Source of the DNA: Candidatus Villigracilis vicinus
Lineage (GTDB): Bacteria; Chloroflexota; Anaerolineae; Anaerolineales; Villigracilaceae
Direction: 5' to 3'
DNA: 64,000 bases
Assembly: GCA_016721315.1 (NCBI GenBank)
Contig: JADKIL010000019.1
Location: 1-64,000, forward strand
The notes beneath the pieces were generated by a model. The model ran no database searches. It saw nothing but the letters and a program-made list of their open reading frames with translations, and was not told the DNA's origin. A program made the translations under genes and the position numbers. Below are positions 8,167 through 17,031 of this stretch, piece after piece. Positions within the stretch are counted from its first letter, which is position 1. Each line of letters opens with the position of its first letter.

Positions 8167-9041
8167 AGATCCTTTTGTTTGGCAAGACCGGTCAATTAGG
8201 TTGGGAAGCGCAGCGCACGCTGGCTCCCCTGGGTGAAGTGGTTGTGTTGGGCTCCAAGGATGTTGATCTGACCCGCCCGGATGGACTTGCCGATCATATT
8301 CGACAGATCAAGCCGCAGGTCATTGTAAATACGGCAGCCTATACCGCCGTGGATAAAGCCGAATCCGAGCCGGATGCGGCTATGACCGTTAACGCCAAAG
8401 CACCCGGTGTGATGGCAGAAGAGGCGCGTGCGCTCAAGGCTGTGTTGATCCATTTTTCCACCGATTATGTTTTTGATGGGATGATGGGTTCACCGTACAA
8501 GGAAGAGGATGCCACGAATCCGCTCAATGTGTACGGTCGAAGCAAATTGGCAGGCGAACAGGCTATCGCTCAGGTTGGAGGCGGGCACGTCATCTTGCGC
8601 ACAAGTTGGGTCTACAGCCTGCGCGGAGATGGGTTTGTCAATAAGGTGCTGGCATGGTCTCGCAAACAGGAAACGCTACAGATCGTGTCTGACCAGGTTG
8701 GCAGCCCTACCTGGGCGCGGATGCTGGCGGAGACCACGGCGCTTCTTCTTCGACGGGGGAGCGGGTACCTGCACGAACGGGCTGGTCTTTATCATCTGGC
8801 AGGGGCAGGGCACACCAGCCGCTTCGAGTGGGCGCAGTCCATTTTGGAGGCGGATCCGAATAAGCAAGAGCAAGTTACAAAGGAAATAGTGCCAGCCGTC
8901 ACCGCCGATTTCCCAACCCCGGCGCAACGTCCGCTTTTTTCGGCTCTGGATTGCTCAAAATTCGAAAAGACTTTTGATTTGCATCTACCCGGTTGGAAAA
9001 CTACCCTCAAGCTGGCACTTGACCCGCTAAATACCGCTTAA
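8163..9041 (+). CDS. rfbD: dTDP-4-dehydrorhamnose reductase
   Basis: A 292-residue NAD(P)H-dependent reductase (RmlD) that completes dTDP-L-rhamnose. The nucleotide motif LFGKTGQLGWE is at the N-terminus. NTAAYTAVDKAE, the STDYVFDG loop, and YGRSKLAGE with the catalytic Tyr and Lys follow, then LRTSWVY. It starts inside the rfbA stop (ATGA overlap). It is the last rfb gene: a 379-base non-coding stretch and a drop in GC follow. Confidence 0.95.
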   Translation: MKILLFGKTGQLGWEAQRTLAPLGEVVVLGSKDVDLTRPDGLADHIRQIKPQVIVNTAAYTAVDKAESEPDAAMTVNAKAPGVMAEEARALKAVLIHFSTDYVFDGMMGSPYKEEDATNPLNVYGRSKLAGEQAIAQVGGGHVILRTSWVYSLRGDGFVNKVLAWSRKQETLQIVSDQVGSPTWARMLAETTALLLRRGSGYLHERAGLYHLAGAGHTSRFEWAQSILEADPNKQEQVTKEIVPAVTADFPTPAQRPLFSALDCSKFEKTFDLHLPGWKTTLKLALDPLNTA

Positions 9042-9252
9042 TGCGGCATTGTCATTAAATGCTGTGACCATGATCTGTAAAATTTTGGTTATGGTAAACT
9101 ATTTGCATGCTTTTCAATGGAAATGAGTTGAATGTGTTGGCTATAAGCCCAATCGAGAGGTTGCGTTGAATCAGAAGTAAAATGTTCGAAAGATCGAAGC
9201 GTTTTCCTGTAGATTCTGCTGCAGCCTGTATGATTTATATAAATTGGCGTGC

Positions 9253-9282
9253 TTGAAAAAAAAAGAGGCCGGGGGATATGAT
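9253..9282 (+). promoter_or_regulatory. Candidate promoter in the 9042-9420 intergenic region
   Basis: The 379 bases between rfbD and the next gene hold no convincing ORF or RNA gene and are AT-rich. The best promoter is TTGAAA (9253-9258), an 18-base spacer and TATGAT (9277-9282). A second -10-like TAGAAT is at 9344-9349. A new transcript for the 9.4-19.9 kb cassette probably starts here. Confidence 0.45.
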
Positions 9283-9420
9283 ATTCGACGTCTGACAATA
9301 TTGGAGAGCGGATTCTTGTCAAAGTGGGGCAGGATGCCCATGATAGAATCTTTTTTTCTTGTAAATTATCGTTAAAACGAAATCTATTTTTGCTTGCGAA
9401 AGGTTGTAGTCTGTATTTTC

Positions 9421-10371
9421 ATGGATATAAAAAATAAATCTATCATGCTTATCGGCGGGGCAGGTTTGGTGGGCTCGCATATCGTTGATGAATTGATTAA
9501 CGAACCGGTGAAAGAGATCGTAATTTTTGATAACTTTGTGCGCGGTTCCCGTAATAATTTGGATCTCGCTGCTAAATCTCCTAAAGTTAGAATTATAGAA
9601 GGTTCCATCACCGACAATGATGCTCTGCGCCAAGCCATGCAGGGCATTGACGGCGTGTTCCTGCTTGCGTCACTGTGGCTGGGCGAATGCGTCAATGATC
9701 CACGCAGTGCCTGGGAAACAAATGTGATGGGAACATGGAATGTGGTTGAAGCCTGCCATGACCTAGGAGTGAAGCGTGTTGTTTATTCCTCTTCGGCTTC
9801 AGTGTATGGCAATGCACTTATTACGCCCATGACCGAAGAGCATCCCTTCAATAATCGCACAACTTATGGTGCGACCAAGATTGCAAATGAGCAAATGTTT
9901 CGTTCCATATATGAACAATACAAACTTCCATATATCGGTTTTCGTTATATGAACATTTATGGTGAACGTATGGATTACGAAGGTGCTTATGTTAGTGTGA
10001 TTATGAAGGCCATGGATAATATCCTTGCCGGAAAGCCGCCCGTGATCTTTGGTGACGGTTCGCAGATGTACGATTTTATTTATGTGAAGGATGTGGCGAA
10101 AGCTAATGTTCTTGGTATGAAAGCAGAATGCGCGGACGAGTTCTTCAATATCGGTATGGGAGTGGGTACCACCATCAATGAACTAGTGGATATGTTGTTG
10201 GAACTATCCGGTTCGGACTTGAAGCCTGAATACAAGCCGCAGGCACAAAGTTTCGTTACGCATCGAATTGGCAGCACTGAAAAAGCCGAACGTATGATTG
10301 GTTTCAAGGCAGATACGAATCTCCTGGATGGTTTGCGTCAGGTTGTTCAATGGCGTATGGCGAAAAAATAA
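9421..10371 (+). CDS. NAD-dependent sugar epimerase/dehydratase
   Basis: A 316-residue extended short-chain dehydrogenase acting on a nucleotide sugar. The NAD motif is LIGGAGLVGSH. The catalytic signature is SSSASVYGNAL and TTYGATKIANEQ (YxxxK), and FIYVKDVAKAN and GDGSQMYDF are typical of UDP-glucose 4-epimerase and GDP-sugar dehydratase relatives. I chose ATG 9421 (MDIKNKSIML). A TTG start at 9394 would add nine unconserved residues. No Shine-Dalgarno is seen. It precedes an aminotransferase, so the pair may build an amino sugar (inference). The exact substrate is unknown. Confidence 0.85.
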   Translation: MDIKNKSIMLIGGAGLVGSHIVDELINEPVKEIVIFDNFVRGSRNNLDLAAKSPKVRIIEGSITDNDALRQAMQGIDGVFLLASLWLGECVNDPRSAWETNVMGTWNVVEACHDLGVKRVVYSSSASVYGNALITPMTEEHPFNNRTTYGATKIANEQMFRSIYEQYKLPYIGFRYMNIYGERMDYEGAYVSVIMKAMDNILAGKPPVIFGDGSQMYDFIYVKDVAKANVLGMKAECADEFFNIGMGVGTTINELVDMLLELSGSDLKPEYKPQAQSFVTHRIGSTEKAERMIGFKADTNLLDGLRQVVQWRMAKK

Positions 10372-10447
10372 ATTGACTCGCAGTTGAGAAACTTCATTAG
10401 GAAGAAATGAAAGCCCAATTATAGAATTTATAAAGGCAAAATTACTT

Positions 10448-11620
10448 ATGAAAATACCTATTTCAAAACCTTTTTTTGGAGAAGAAGAAAAAAAAGCAAT
10501 CCAGGAACCTTTAGAAACTGGTTGGGTGGTGCAAGGTCCAAAAGTAAATGAGTTTGAAGGTCTGTTTGCAGAATATACACGGTCTTCATATGCACTGGCT
10601 ACAACATCTTGTACTACGGCTTTACACTTGGCTTTGATCGCATTGGATGTGCAGCCGGGAGATGAGGTGATAATTCCTCCATTTACATGGGTCGCGACTG
10701 CAAATGTAGTAGAAATGCTTGGCGCTCAACCTGTTTTTGTCGATATTGAATTGGATACATTTAATATTGATGTGTCTAAGATCGAGGCTTCCATTACACC
10801 GCGTACAAAAGTTATTGTGCCAGTGAGTTTGTTTGGTGTAAGTGCTCCAATGCGTCCGATTATGGATATTGCAAAAAAATACCATCTGGTTGTTGTGGAG
10901 GATGATGCCTGTGCTACCGGGGCTTGGTATCAGGGGCACCATGCGGGTACATTGGCTGATATTGGCTGTTTTAGCTTTCATCCTCGTAAAGCGATTACAA
11001 CAGGTGAGGGTGGGATGGTGGTCACAAATTCAACTGAACTTGCTGAAAAAATACGCTCCTTACGAGATCACGGCGCATCAAAAAGTGATTTGGCAAGGCA
11101 CCTTGGCTCACGAAGTTACCTTTTGCCTGAGTTTAATGTTGTTGGTTATAACTATCGAATGACCGATTTTCAAGGTGCTATTGGTGCGGCGCAAATGCAT
11201 CGTTTAAAATGGATTCTTGAACAACGGTCACGGATTGCAAGTCGATATGACAGGGAATTGTCAGATTTGAAGTGGTTGCGTACACCAATGACACCTAAAG
11301 GGTATCAACATGGTTATCAATCATATGTTTGCTTGTTCCGACCTGAAGAACCATCTCTTGAAAACGTTGAGCGGTTATCAAACAGTCGGAATGCTTTGAT
11401 GGATAATTTGGAGTCATCTGGTATTGCTACCCGCCCTGGTACCCATGCTGTTCATATGTTGGGATATTACAAAGAAAAATATTCTATTTCACCATCAGAT
11501 TTTCCTAATGCATATCTGGCAGATCATTTGACTATTACTCTGCCTTTGTATGCTCAAATGTCTGAAGATGAACAAGATTATGTGATTGAGCGGTTGAAGA
11601 GCTATATTCCACAGGTTTGA
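10448..11620 (+). CDS. DegT/DnrJ/EryC1/StrS family sugar aminotransferase
   Basis: A 390-residue PLP enzyme that transfers an amino group to a nucleotide-linked keto sugar. The PLP lysine is K181 in CFSFHPRKAITTGEGG. The FTWVATAN loop, VVVEDDACATGA (PLP-ring acidic residue) and NYRMTDFQGAIG are family landmarks. Usual EDAAQA is EDDACA here. Full length for the family. It lies 76 bases after the epimerase and 53 before the amidotransferase, in the same direction. Likely route: keto sugar made by the upstream enzyme, then amination, inferred from order only. Confidence 0.9.
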   Translation: MKIPISKPFFGEEEKKAIQEPLETGWVVQGPKVNEFEGLFAEYTRSSYALATTSCTTALHLALIALDVQPGDEVIIPPFTWVATANVVEMLGAQPVFVDIELDTFNIDVSKIEASITPRTKVIVPVSLFGVSAPMRPIMDIAKKYHLVVVEDDACATGAWYQGHHAGTLADIGCFSFHPRKAITTGEGGMVVTNSTELAEKIRSLRDHGASKSDLARHLGSRSYLLPEFNVVGYNYRMTDFQGAIGAAQMHRLKWILEQRSRIASRYDRELSDLKWLRTPMTPKGYQHGYQSYVCLFRPEEPSLENVERLSNSRNALMDNLESSGIATRPGTHAVHMLGYYKEKYSISPSDFPNAYLADHLTITLPLYAQMSEDEQDYVIERLKSYIPQV

Positions 11621-11673
11621 TAAGATTTTTTGACGGTTGTTAGGTTATTCGAAATGAATTGAGGTGATATTCG

Positions 11674-13551
11674 ATGTGTGGAATAGCAGGTATTATAAAT
11701 ACTAATGGTGCTCCTGTAGATAAATCTGTTGTTAAAAAAATGACAGATGCAATTGCACATCGTGGTCCAGATGGTGAAGGACAGTGGATTGAGGGTAATG
11801 TAGGATTTGGGCATCGTAGATTGGCTATTATAGATCTTTCTTCAGATGCCGAGCAACCGATGATTAGCATTGATCATCGGTATGTCATGGTCTATAACGG
11901 GGAGATGTATAATTTCAAAGAATTGCGTGCAGAATTAGAAGAATGTGGATATTGGTTTCGTTCACATTCTGATAGCGAAGTGGTATTAAATGCGTTAGCT
12001 GAATGGGGACCAAAAGCCTTGGTTCGGTTTAATGGAATGTTTGCTCTTGCACTGTGGGATCGTAAAGAACACACCTTGCTTTTGGCTAGGGATCGATATG
12101 GTGTCAAGCCGCTTTATTACGCACAGCAGGGTACACGTTTTGCCTTCGGCTCGGAGCAAAAGGCAATTTTAGCATTGCCTCAGTTTGAGCGTGTTCTAAA
12201 CAAACCCGCTTTGCTCGAATACTTTACCTTCCAGAATATTTTTACCGATCAAACTCTGCTTCAAGATGTTACACTTCTACCGCCCGGGTATTTTCTCACT
12301 TTTGATTTTGTATCCGGACATCAACAACGAACCCAATACTGGGACTACAATTTTCGTGAGTCTGAAAAACCTGCTCGCTATGAAGAATATCTTGAAGAAC
12401 TGGATCGTCTTTTTCGTCAAGCTGTCAACCGACAGCTTGTTAGTGATGTTGAACTAGGTGCCTATCTTAGTGGGGGAATGGATAGTGGTTCTATCACTGC
12501 CATTGCCTCGCAATCTTTGCCGAAACTTAAAAGTTTTACTATCGGTTTTGACCTTACAACTGCATCTGGTATGGAATTTGGGTACGATGAACGTGCCAAA
12601 GCGGAAGCAATGTCTGCTCGATTTAAGACTGAGCATTATGAGATGGTTTTGAAGGCAGGTGATATGGAACGTTGTCTGCCTGCACTTGCCTGGCATCTGG
12701 AGGAACCACGAGTCGGTCAGAGTTATCCAAATTACTACGCTGCAAAACTTACGAGCAAGTTTGTTAAAGTGGTGCTGTCTGGCAGCGGCGGTGATGAATT
12801 GTTTGGTGGTTATCCTTGGCGATACTACAGGGCTGCAGGAAGCCAAGACTTTGAACAATATATAGATCAATACTACCTTTATTGGCAGCGTCTAGTTAAT
12901 AATACCGAATTAAAGGCAATGTTTGCGCCAGTGTGGGGTGATGTAAATAAGGTTTGGACACGGGATATCTTTCGAGATGTTTTTTCTTTAAACGACAATA
13001 AACTTGAGAAACCCGAAGATTACATCAATCACTCCCTTTATTTCGAAGCTAAAACCTTCCTTCATGGCTTGTTCGTAGTGGAAGATAAGCTCTCAATGGC
13101 TCATGGATTGGAAAGTCGTGTCCCATTTATGGATAATGATTTGGTTGATTTTGCCATGCAGTGCCCGGTAAATTTAAAGTTGAATAACCTGGCGGATGTT
13201 ATTCGAATTAATGAAAATGAGCTGGGGAGCAAGCAGGATAAATACTTCAAAAAAAATAACGATGGTAAACAATTAATGAGGGATATGATGTCTCATTACT
13301 TACCTGCAGATATTGCGAAAGCCGAGAAACAGGGTTTTTCATCTCCTGATGCAAGTTGGTTTAAGGGCGAAAGCATCAACTTTGTTGAACGCGCTCTTCT
13401 GATTGGACAACCTCGTATTTATGAGGTGTTAGACCGTCACACGGTTGAAGAATTGGTACTTGAACATCTTAGCGGAAAAAACAATCGCCGATTGTTGGTC
13501 TGGTCATTATTAAATGTTAATCAGTGGATGGAAGATACTTTACTTTCATGA
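11674..13551 (+). CDS. asnB: Asparagine synthase (glutamine-hydrolysing)-like amidotransferase
   Basis: A 625-residue two-domain enzyme. The glutaminase domain (about 1-215) starts with MCGIAGI, so C2 becomes the N-terminal nucleophile. AHRGPDGEG, GFGHRRLAIIDL and VYNGEMYNF follow. The synthetase domain has the ATP loop SGGMDS at 266-271 and SGSGGDELFGGY. A good GAGGTGAT ribosome site precedes the ATG. AsnB paralogues inside polysaccharide loci often amidate sugar carboxyl groups or act on another acceptor instead of aspartate. The location among sugar-modifying genes favours that here, but sequence alone cannot decide. Confidence 0.85.
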   Translation: MCGIAGIINTNGAPVDKSVVKKMTDAIAHRGPDGEGQWIEGNVGFGHRRLAIIDLSSDAEQPMISIDHRYVMVYNGEMYNFKELRAELEECGYWFRSHSDSEVVLNALAEWGPKALVRFNGMFALALWDRKEHTLLLARDRYGVKPLYYAQQGTRFAFGSEQKAILALPQFERVLNKPALLEYFTFQNIFTDQTLLQDVTLLPPGYFLTFDFVSGHQQRTQYWDYNFRESEKPARYEEYLEELDRLFRQAVNRQLVSDVELGAYLSGGMDSGSITAIASQSLPKLKSFTIGFDLTTASGMEFGYDERAKAEAMSARFKTEHYEMVLKAGDMERCLPALAWHLEEPRVGQSYPNYYAAKLTSKFVKVVLSGSGGDELFGGYPWRYYRAAGSQDFEQYIDQYYLYWQRLVNNTELKAMFAPVWGDVNKVWTRDIFRDVFSLNDNKLEKPEDYINHSLYFEAKTFLHGLFVVEDKLSMAHGLESRVPFMDNDLVDFAMQCPVNLKLNNLADVIRINENELGSKQDKYFKKNNDGKQLMRDMMSHYLPADIAKAEKQGFSSPDASWFKGESINFVERALLIGQPRIYEVLDRHTVEELVLEHLSGKNNRRLLVWSLLNVNQWMEDTLLS

Positions 13552-13560
13552 TGGATCAAT

Positions 13561-14120
13561 ATGAAAAATAAATTTAATTCCCAGAAAAAAGCTGGTGATC
13601 AGAAAAAGAATGATCGCATAGATGAACTTCTTGAGGAGCTTCAAAAGTTGTTTTTGCAACAACAATATGATGTGCGTGATCGTTTAAACCGTAGTCTTCC
13701 TTTTGCAGACTACATTGTTGACCGTTGGAAGAAGTCCCAATTACTTGGTTTTGGTGAGGGAACGAGTATATATGATAGCGCCGTTGTATTAGGTGATGTA
13801 AAAGTAGGTATGCATACCTGGATTGGACCTTTTACAGTATTGGATGGATCAGGTGGTCTTGAAATAGGGAATTATTGCTCTATTAGTGCTGGTGTACAGA
13901 TTTATACTCATGATACAGTAAAATGGGCAATTAGTGGGGGGAGCAGCCAGATCGAGCGCCGGTTCGAATTGGGAGTAATTGTTATATTGGGCCAAATACG
14001 ATCATCAGCAAAGGAATATCAATTGGGGATGGCTGCATAATTGGCGCAAACAGTTTTGTTAATCGAGATATTCCGTCGGGCAGGAAGGCTTGGGGAACTC
14101 CAGCTAGAATGATTGAATGA
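13561..14120 (+). pseudogene. Hexapeptide-repeat (LbH) acyltransferase, frameshifted
   Basis: Left-handed beta-helix acyltransferase, typically acetylating a sugar. The N-terminal part (13561 to about 13941) is helical and then shows hexapeptide turns such as GEGTSIYDSAVVLGDV and IGNYCSISAGVQI. After THDTVKWAISGG the frame is lost and runs to a stop at 14038-14040. The other frame carries the true continuation, IGSNCYIGPNTIISKG, IGDGCIIGANSFVNRD and GTPARMIE, ending at 14120. Adding one G to the six-G run at 13936-13941 restores one reading frame and gives APVRIGSNCYIGPN. A sequencing error is therefore as likely as a real mutation. Sits 9 bases after asnB. Confidence 0.85.
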
Positions 14121-14127
14121 TAGAACG

Positions 14128-14853
14128 ATGAAAAATTTTAAGAACATTTCTTCCATTGTAGTAAATGAAGAATTATCTTGGAAAGACAAGATTTTCTTGA
14201 CGTTTGATATTGATTGGGCACATGATGACGTGCTCAACGACACCATTGATCTTGTCGAAGAGGCAAATATAGCTGCCACATGGTTTGTGACCCATGAAAC
14301 ACCCTTGTTAAGTCGATTACGCGCGAATTCAAAATTTGAGTTGGGACTTCATCCAAATTTCAATTTTCTGCTTGAGGGTGATATTCGTAATGGAAAAAAT
14401 TGCCATGAAGTAATTGACCGAATGTATGCTATTGTGCCTGAGGCAGTATCTGCGCGTAGTCATTCTATGACACAAAATTCAGGTATTCTTGAATTATTTA
14501 AAAGTAGGGGATTAACTCATGAAGTAAACCATTTCATTCCCGCCCAAACGCATATAGAACTTAAGCCGTGGTTGTTATGGAATAATCTGGTTCGAGTTCC
14601 ATACAATTGGGAAGATGATGTTCATTGTATGTACGGATTAGAGAAGCGTCTGAGCAGTTTTATCAGGTTTTCTGGGCTTAAAGTTTTCGATTTTCACCCC
14701 ATTCATATCTTCCTTAATACAGAGAATCTTGATCGCTACGAGCGCACCCGTCCTTTACACCAAAAACCCGATGAATTGATCAAACACCGCTATGAAGGTT
14801 ATGGTACTCGCAACAGGTTGTTGGAGTTGTTGATGATGGCAAAAAATGATTAA
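14128..14853 (+). CDS. Polysaccharide deacetylase-like protein
   Basis: A 241-residue protein resembling divergent NodB-type carbohydrate esterases. The N-terminal motif LTFDIDWAHDD supplies candidate metal-binding Asp and His residues. ELGLHPNFN and the C-terminal VFDFHPIHIFLN carry further conserved His. Such proteins remove acetyl groups from amino sugars, which would fit the amino-sugar genes upstream. The ATG at 14128 was preferred to a TTG at 14113 that lies inside the preceding gene's tail. No signal peptide or membrane segment, so it should be cytoplasmic. Fold assignment is fair; activity is inferred. Confidence 0.65.
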   Translation: MKNFKNISSIVVNEELSWKDKIFLTFDIDWAHDDVLNDTIDLVEEANIAATWFVTHETPLLSRLRANSKFELGLHPNFNFLLEGDIRNGKNCHEVIDRMYAIVPEAVSARSHSMTQNSGILELFKSRGLTHEVNHFIPAQTHIELKPWLLWNNLVRVPYNWEDDVHCMYGLEKRLSSFIRFSGLKVFDFHPIHIFLNTENLDRYERTRPLHQKPDELIKHRYEGYGTRNRLLELLMMAKND

Positions 14854-14915
14854 TTCCGACTCGGTGGAATTGCATTGAGGGTAAAAAAATTTATGATCGA
14901 GATCAATGGGAAAGA

Positions 14916-15725
14916 ATGGACTGCATGGAAAATATGACTCTAAACCTTAAAACCGCGCTGGCCAAGGTGCAATCTATGAGCCGGCAAAGTATTGGTCATA
15001 ACGACGAGATGTTCTTGCAGAGAATTTATGGTGAAGGACTAAATAAATACACAGAACGCCTTCGGGCTATCGGCTTTGCAGGGCATGAGCATGTATTGGA
15101 TGCCGGCTGTGGTTTTGGGCAATGGTCGCTTGCGCTTGCGGGCATGAATCAGAAAGTCAGTGCTTGCGATATTTCGCCACTACGTGTGGATTTTCTTGGT
15201 AACCTGGCGCGGGAACTCGCCGTTCCCAATCTCGATTTCCGTCTGAGCGGTATCGATGAATTGCCCTACGCTGATGATAGTTTTGACGCCATCTTCTGTT
15301 ATGGCGTTGTATTTTTGACGCCCTGGCGTAAATCGCTGATGGAACTAACGCGGGTGCTAAAACTAGGTGGAACGTTATATGTTAATGCCAATGGGCTCGG
15401 TTGGTATATGTTTCTCTGGCAAGAGGAGCATAACAAGGCAGATGACTACGACCCCAAAGCGATAGCCGCACGAACCTTCACTGACACCCAGCGCTATGAC
15501 CGCGAGAATGTTTTTGAGCCTGGAATGAATTTGATTATTGAGCCGAGCGTTTTAGAGGGGGAACTTCAAAAACTGGGCTTTTCAGCAATAAATAGTTCTG
15601 GGGAGGGTTGCATTCATATCGATCCATCTACACCAACACCTAATCCTTTTTTTAAGGGCGATTACAAAGGGCAAATTGGAGTGTACGAGATTTTGGCAAC
15701 TTTAGGAAACAAACACTATGAATAA
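14916..15725 (+). CDS. Class I SAM-dependent methyltransferase
   Basis: A 269-residue methyltransferase of the Methyltransf_11 type. The SAM motif I VLDAGCGFGQWSLALAG lies near residues 58-75, the acidic motif II follows in VSACDISPLRV, and motif IV is DDSFDAIFCYGVVF. It probably methylates a sugar of the glycan built here, as methyltransferases are common in such loci. GC is higher than in the next three genes. Two nearby ATGs (14916, 14925) are possible starts; neither has a strong ribosome site. It overlaps the next gene by 8 bases. Confidence 0.85.
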   Translation: MDCMENMTLNLKTALAKVQSMSRQSIGHNDEMFLQRIYGEGLNKYTERLRAIGFAGHEHVLDAGCGFGQWSLALAGMNQKVSACDISPLRVDFLGNLARELAVPNLDFRLSGIDELPYADDSFDAIFCYGVVFLTPWRKSLMELTRVLKLGGTLYVNANGLGWYMFLWQEEHNKADDYDPKAIAARTFTDTQRYDRENVFEPGMNLIIEPSVLEGELQKLGFSAINSSGEGCIHIDPSTPTPNPFFKGDYKGQIGVYEILATLGNKHYE

Positions 15726-17021
15726 AGAGAAAATAAAAGTCGCACTTATTGGTAATATTGCAAATAACTTTTTCCGAGAGGCTCAATCCTTACAATCCTC
15801 TTCGAAAATTGTCTGCCATTTATATGCAGTTGTCAATCAATTTACACCAAACACTGAGCTTCCAGAATCTGATCAACCGGAACTTAAAGGGAACTATCCT
15901 GAATGGATTAAATTAATGGAAAGTATTCCTGTTAAGCATCTCATTTTGTTGAGTCTTGGTTTAGGTTGGATACGTAGCCGCAAAGAGTTGAACATATTAA
16001 GAATATTAAGCCAATATGATCTATGTGTTTTTTCCAGCCAGAAGTAGTGCTTCTTCCTTGGGTAAAAACGAAAACCATATTTCGTGTTACTGGGAGCGAT
16101 ATTACTGTCTTTCCAACACTTACCTACAGTGAATTTAAGATTATTAGATCTTTGCCGCGGGTTGGAAATCTTATGGATAATTTTCGATCTAAGCTTAATT
16201 ATTATCTTAACCAGCGACTATACAGAATAGCTGTTAGAAAAGCTTCTTTTATATCTGCTCCCATTACAGCTCTACCATATAAACATGCTTTGAATCGGCT
16301 AAAGAGGTATGATTTTATCGAAGATATTTTTAGGTTGGCAGTGGACATGGACGTCTTTAAAAGAAACGAAAATTCTGCTGAATATTCGTTCAAACGATGG
16401 GGAATCCAAGAATTAAATTTCAACATTTTTGTTCCGTCTAGAATGATGCTTCGTAATACGGAAATCCATAAAATAACAGGTCAATGGAAAGCGTCTGAGA
16501 AGATTTTTTATGCCCTTCAGTTATTCCTTAATGAATTAATACCCCAACAGCGCTCTCGAGTGAAATTAATTATTCCTGATAGGACAGCTTCTGATGATCT
16601 CGACGCAGCCAAGGAACTAGCAAATCAACTAAATCTTAATGACAACATCATTTATGTTAAGGGAGATAACATCTCGGGATTAACACGATCTGAAATGTTG
16701 AACATTTATTCCGTGTCGCAAGTGGTGTTAGATGATTTTGGCGCAGGATGGTACGGTTCTGTTTCAGTGGAAGCACTTTCTTGTTCTTGTCCAGTGATTA
16801 CATTTGTTCCAGATAACCTGATGTTTGAAAGTTTTTCGTGGCATCCCTTTTTAGTGGCATTTACCCCTGATGAAATAGCCTCTCATTTACGATTTTTATT
16901 TGATAATCCTGAAGAGACAAAGAGACTAGGGGCACAAGGCTGGCAATGGGTTTCAGAGTTTCACTCTGAACAGGCAGTACGAGAACGTTTGGAATCTCGT
17001 ATTGCAGAGATAGTTAAGTAG
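15718..17021 (+). pseudogene. GT-B glycosyltransferase, frameshifted
   Basis: Two overlapping frames together encode one glycosyltransferase of about 434 residues. The first piece (15718-16047) starts MNKEKIKVALIGNIANNFF and stops after YDLCVFSSQK. The second (from about 16030 to 17021) continues with EVVLLPWVKTKTIFRVTGSD, a typical acceptor-domain turn, and ends with a GT1-like donor region, VLDDFGAGWYGSVSVEAL. Lengthening the six-T run at 16028-16033 by one T joins them as CVFFQPEVVLL. The gene is AT-rich like its right-hand neighbours. Whether the frameshift is real or a sequencing error cannot be settled here. Substrates unknown. Confidence 0.8.
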
Positions 17022-17031
17022 GTTTTATTTA

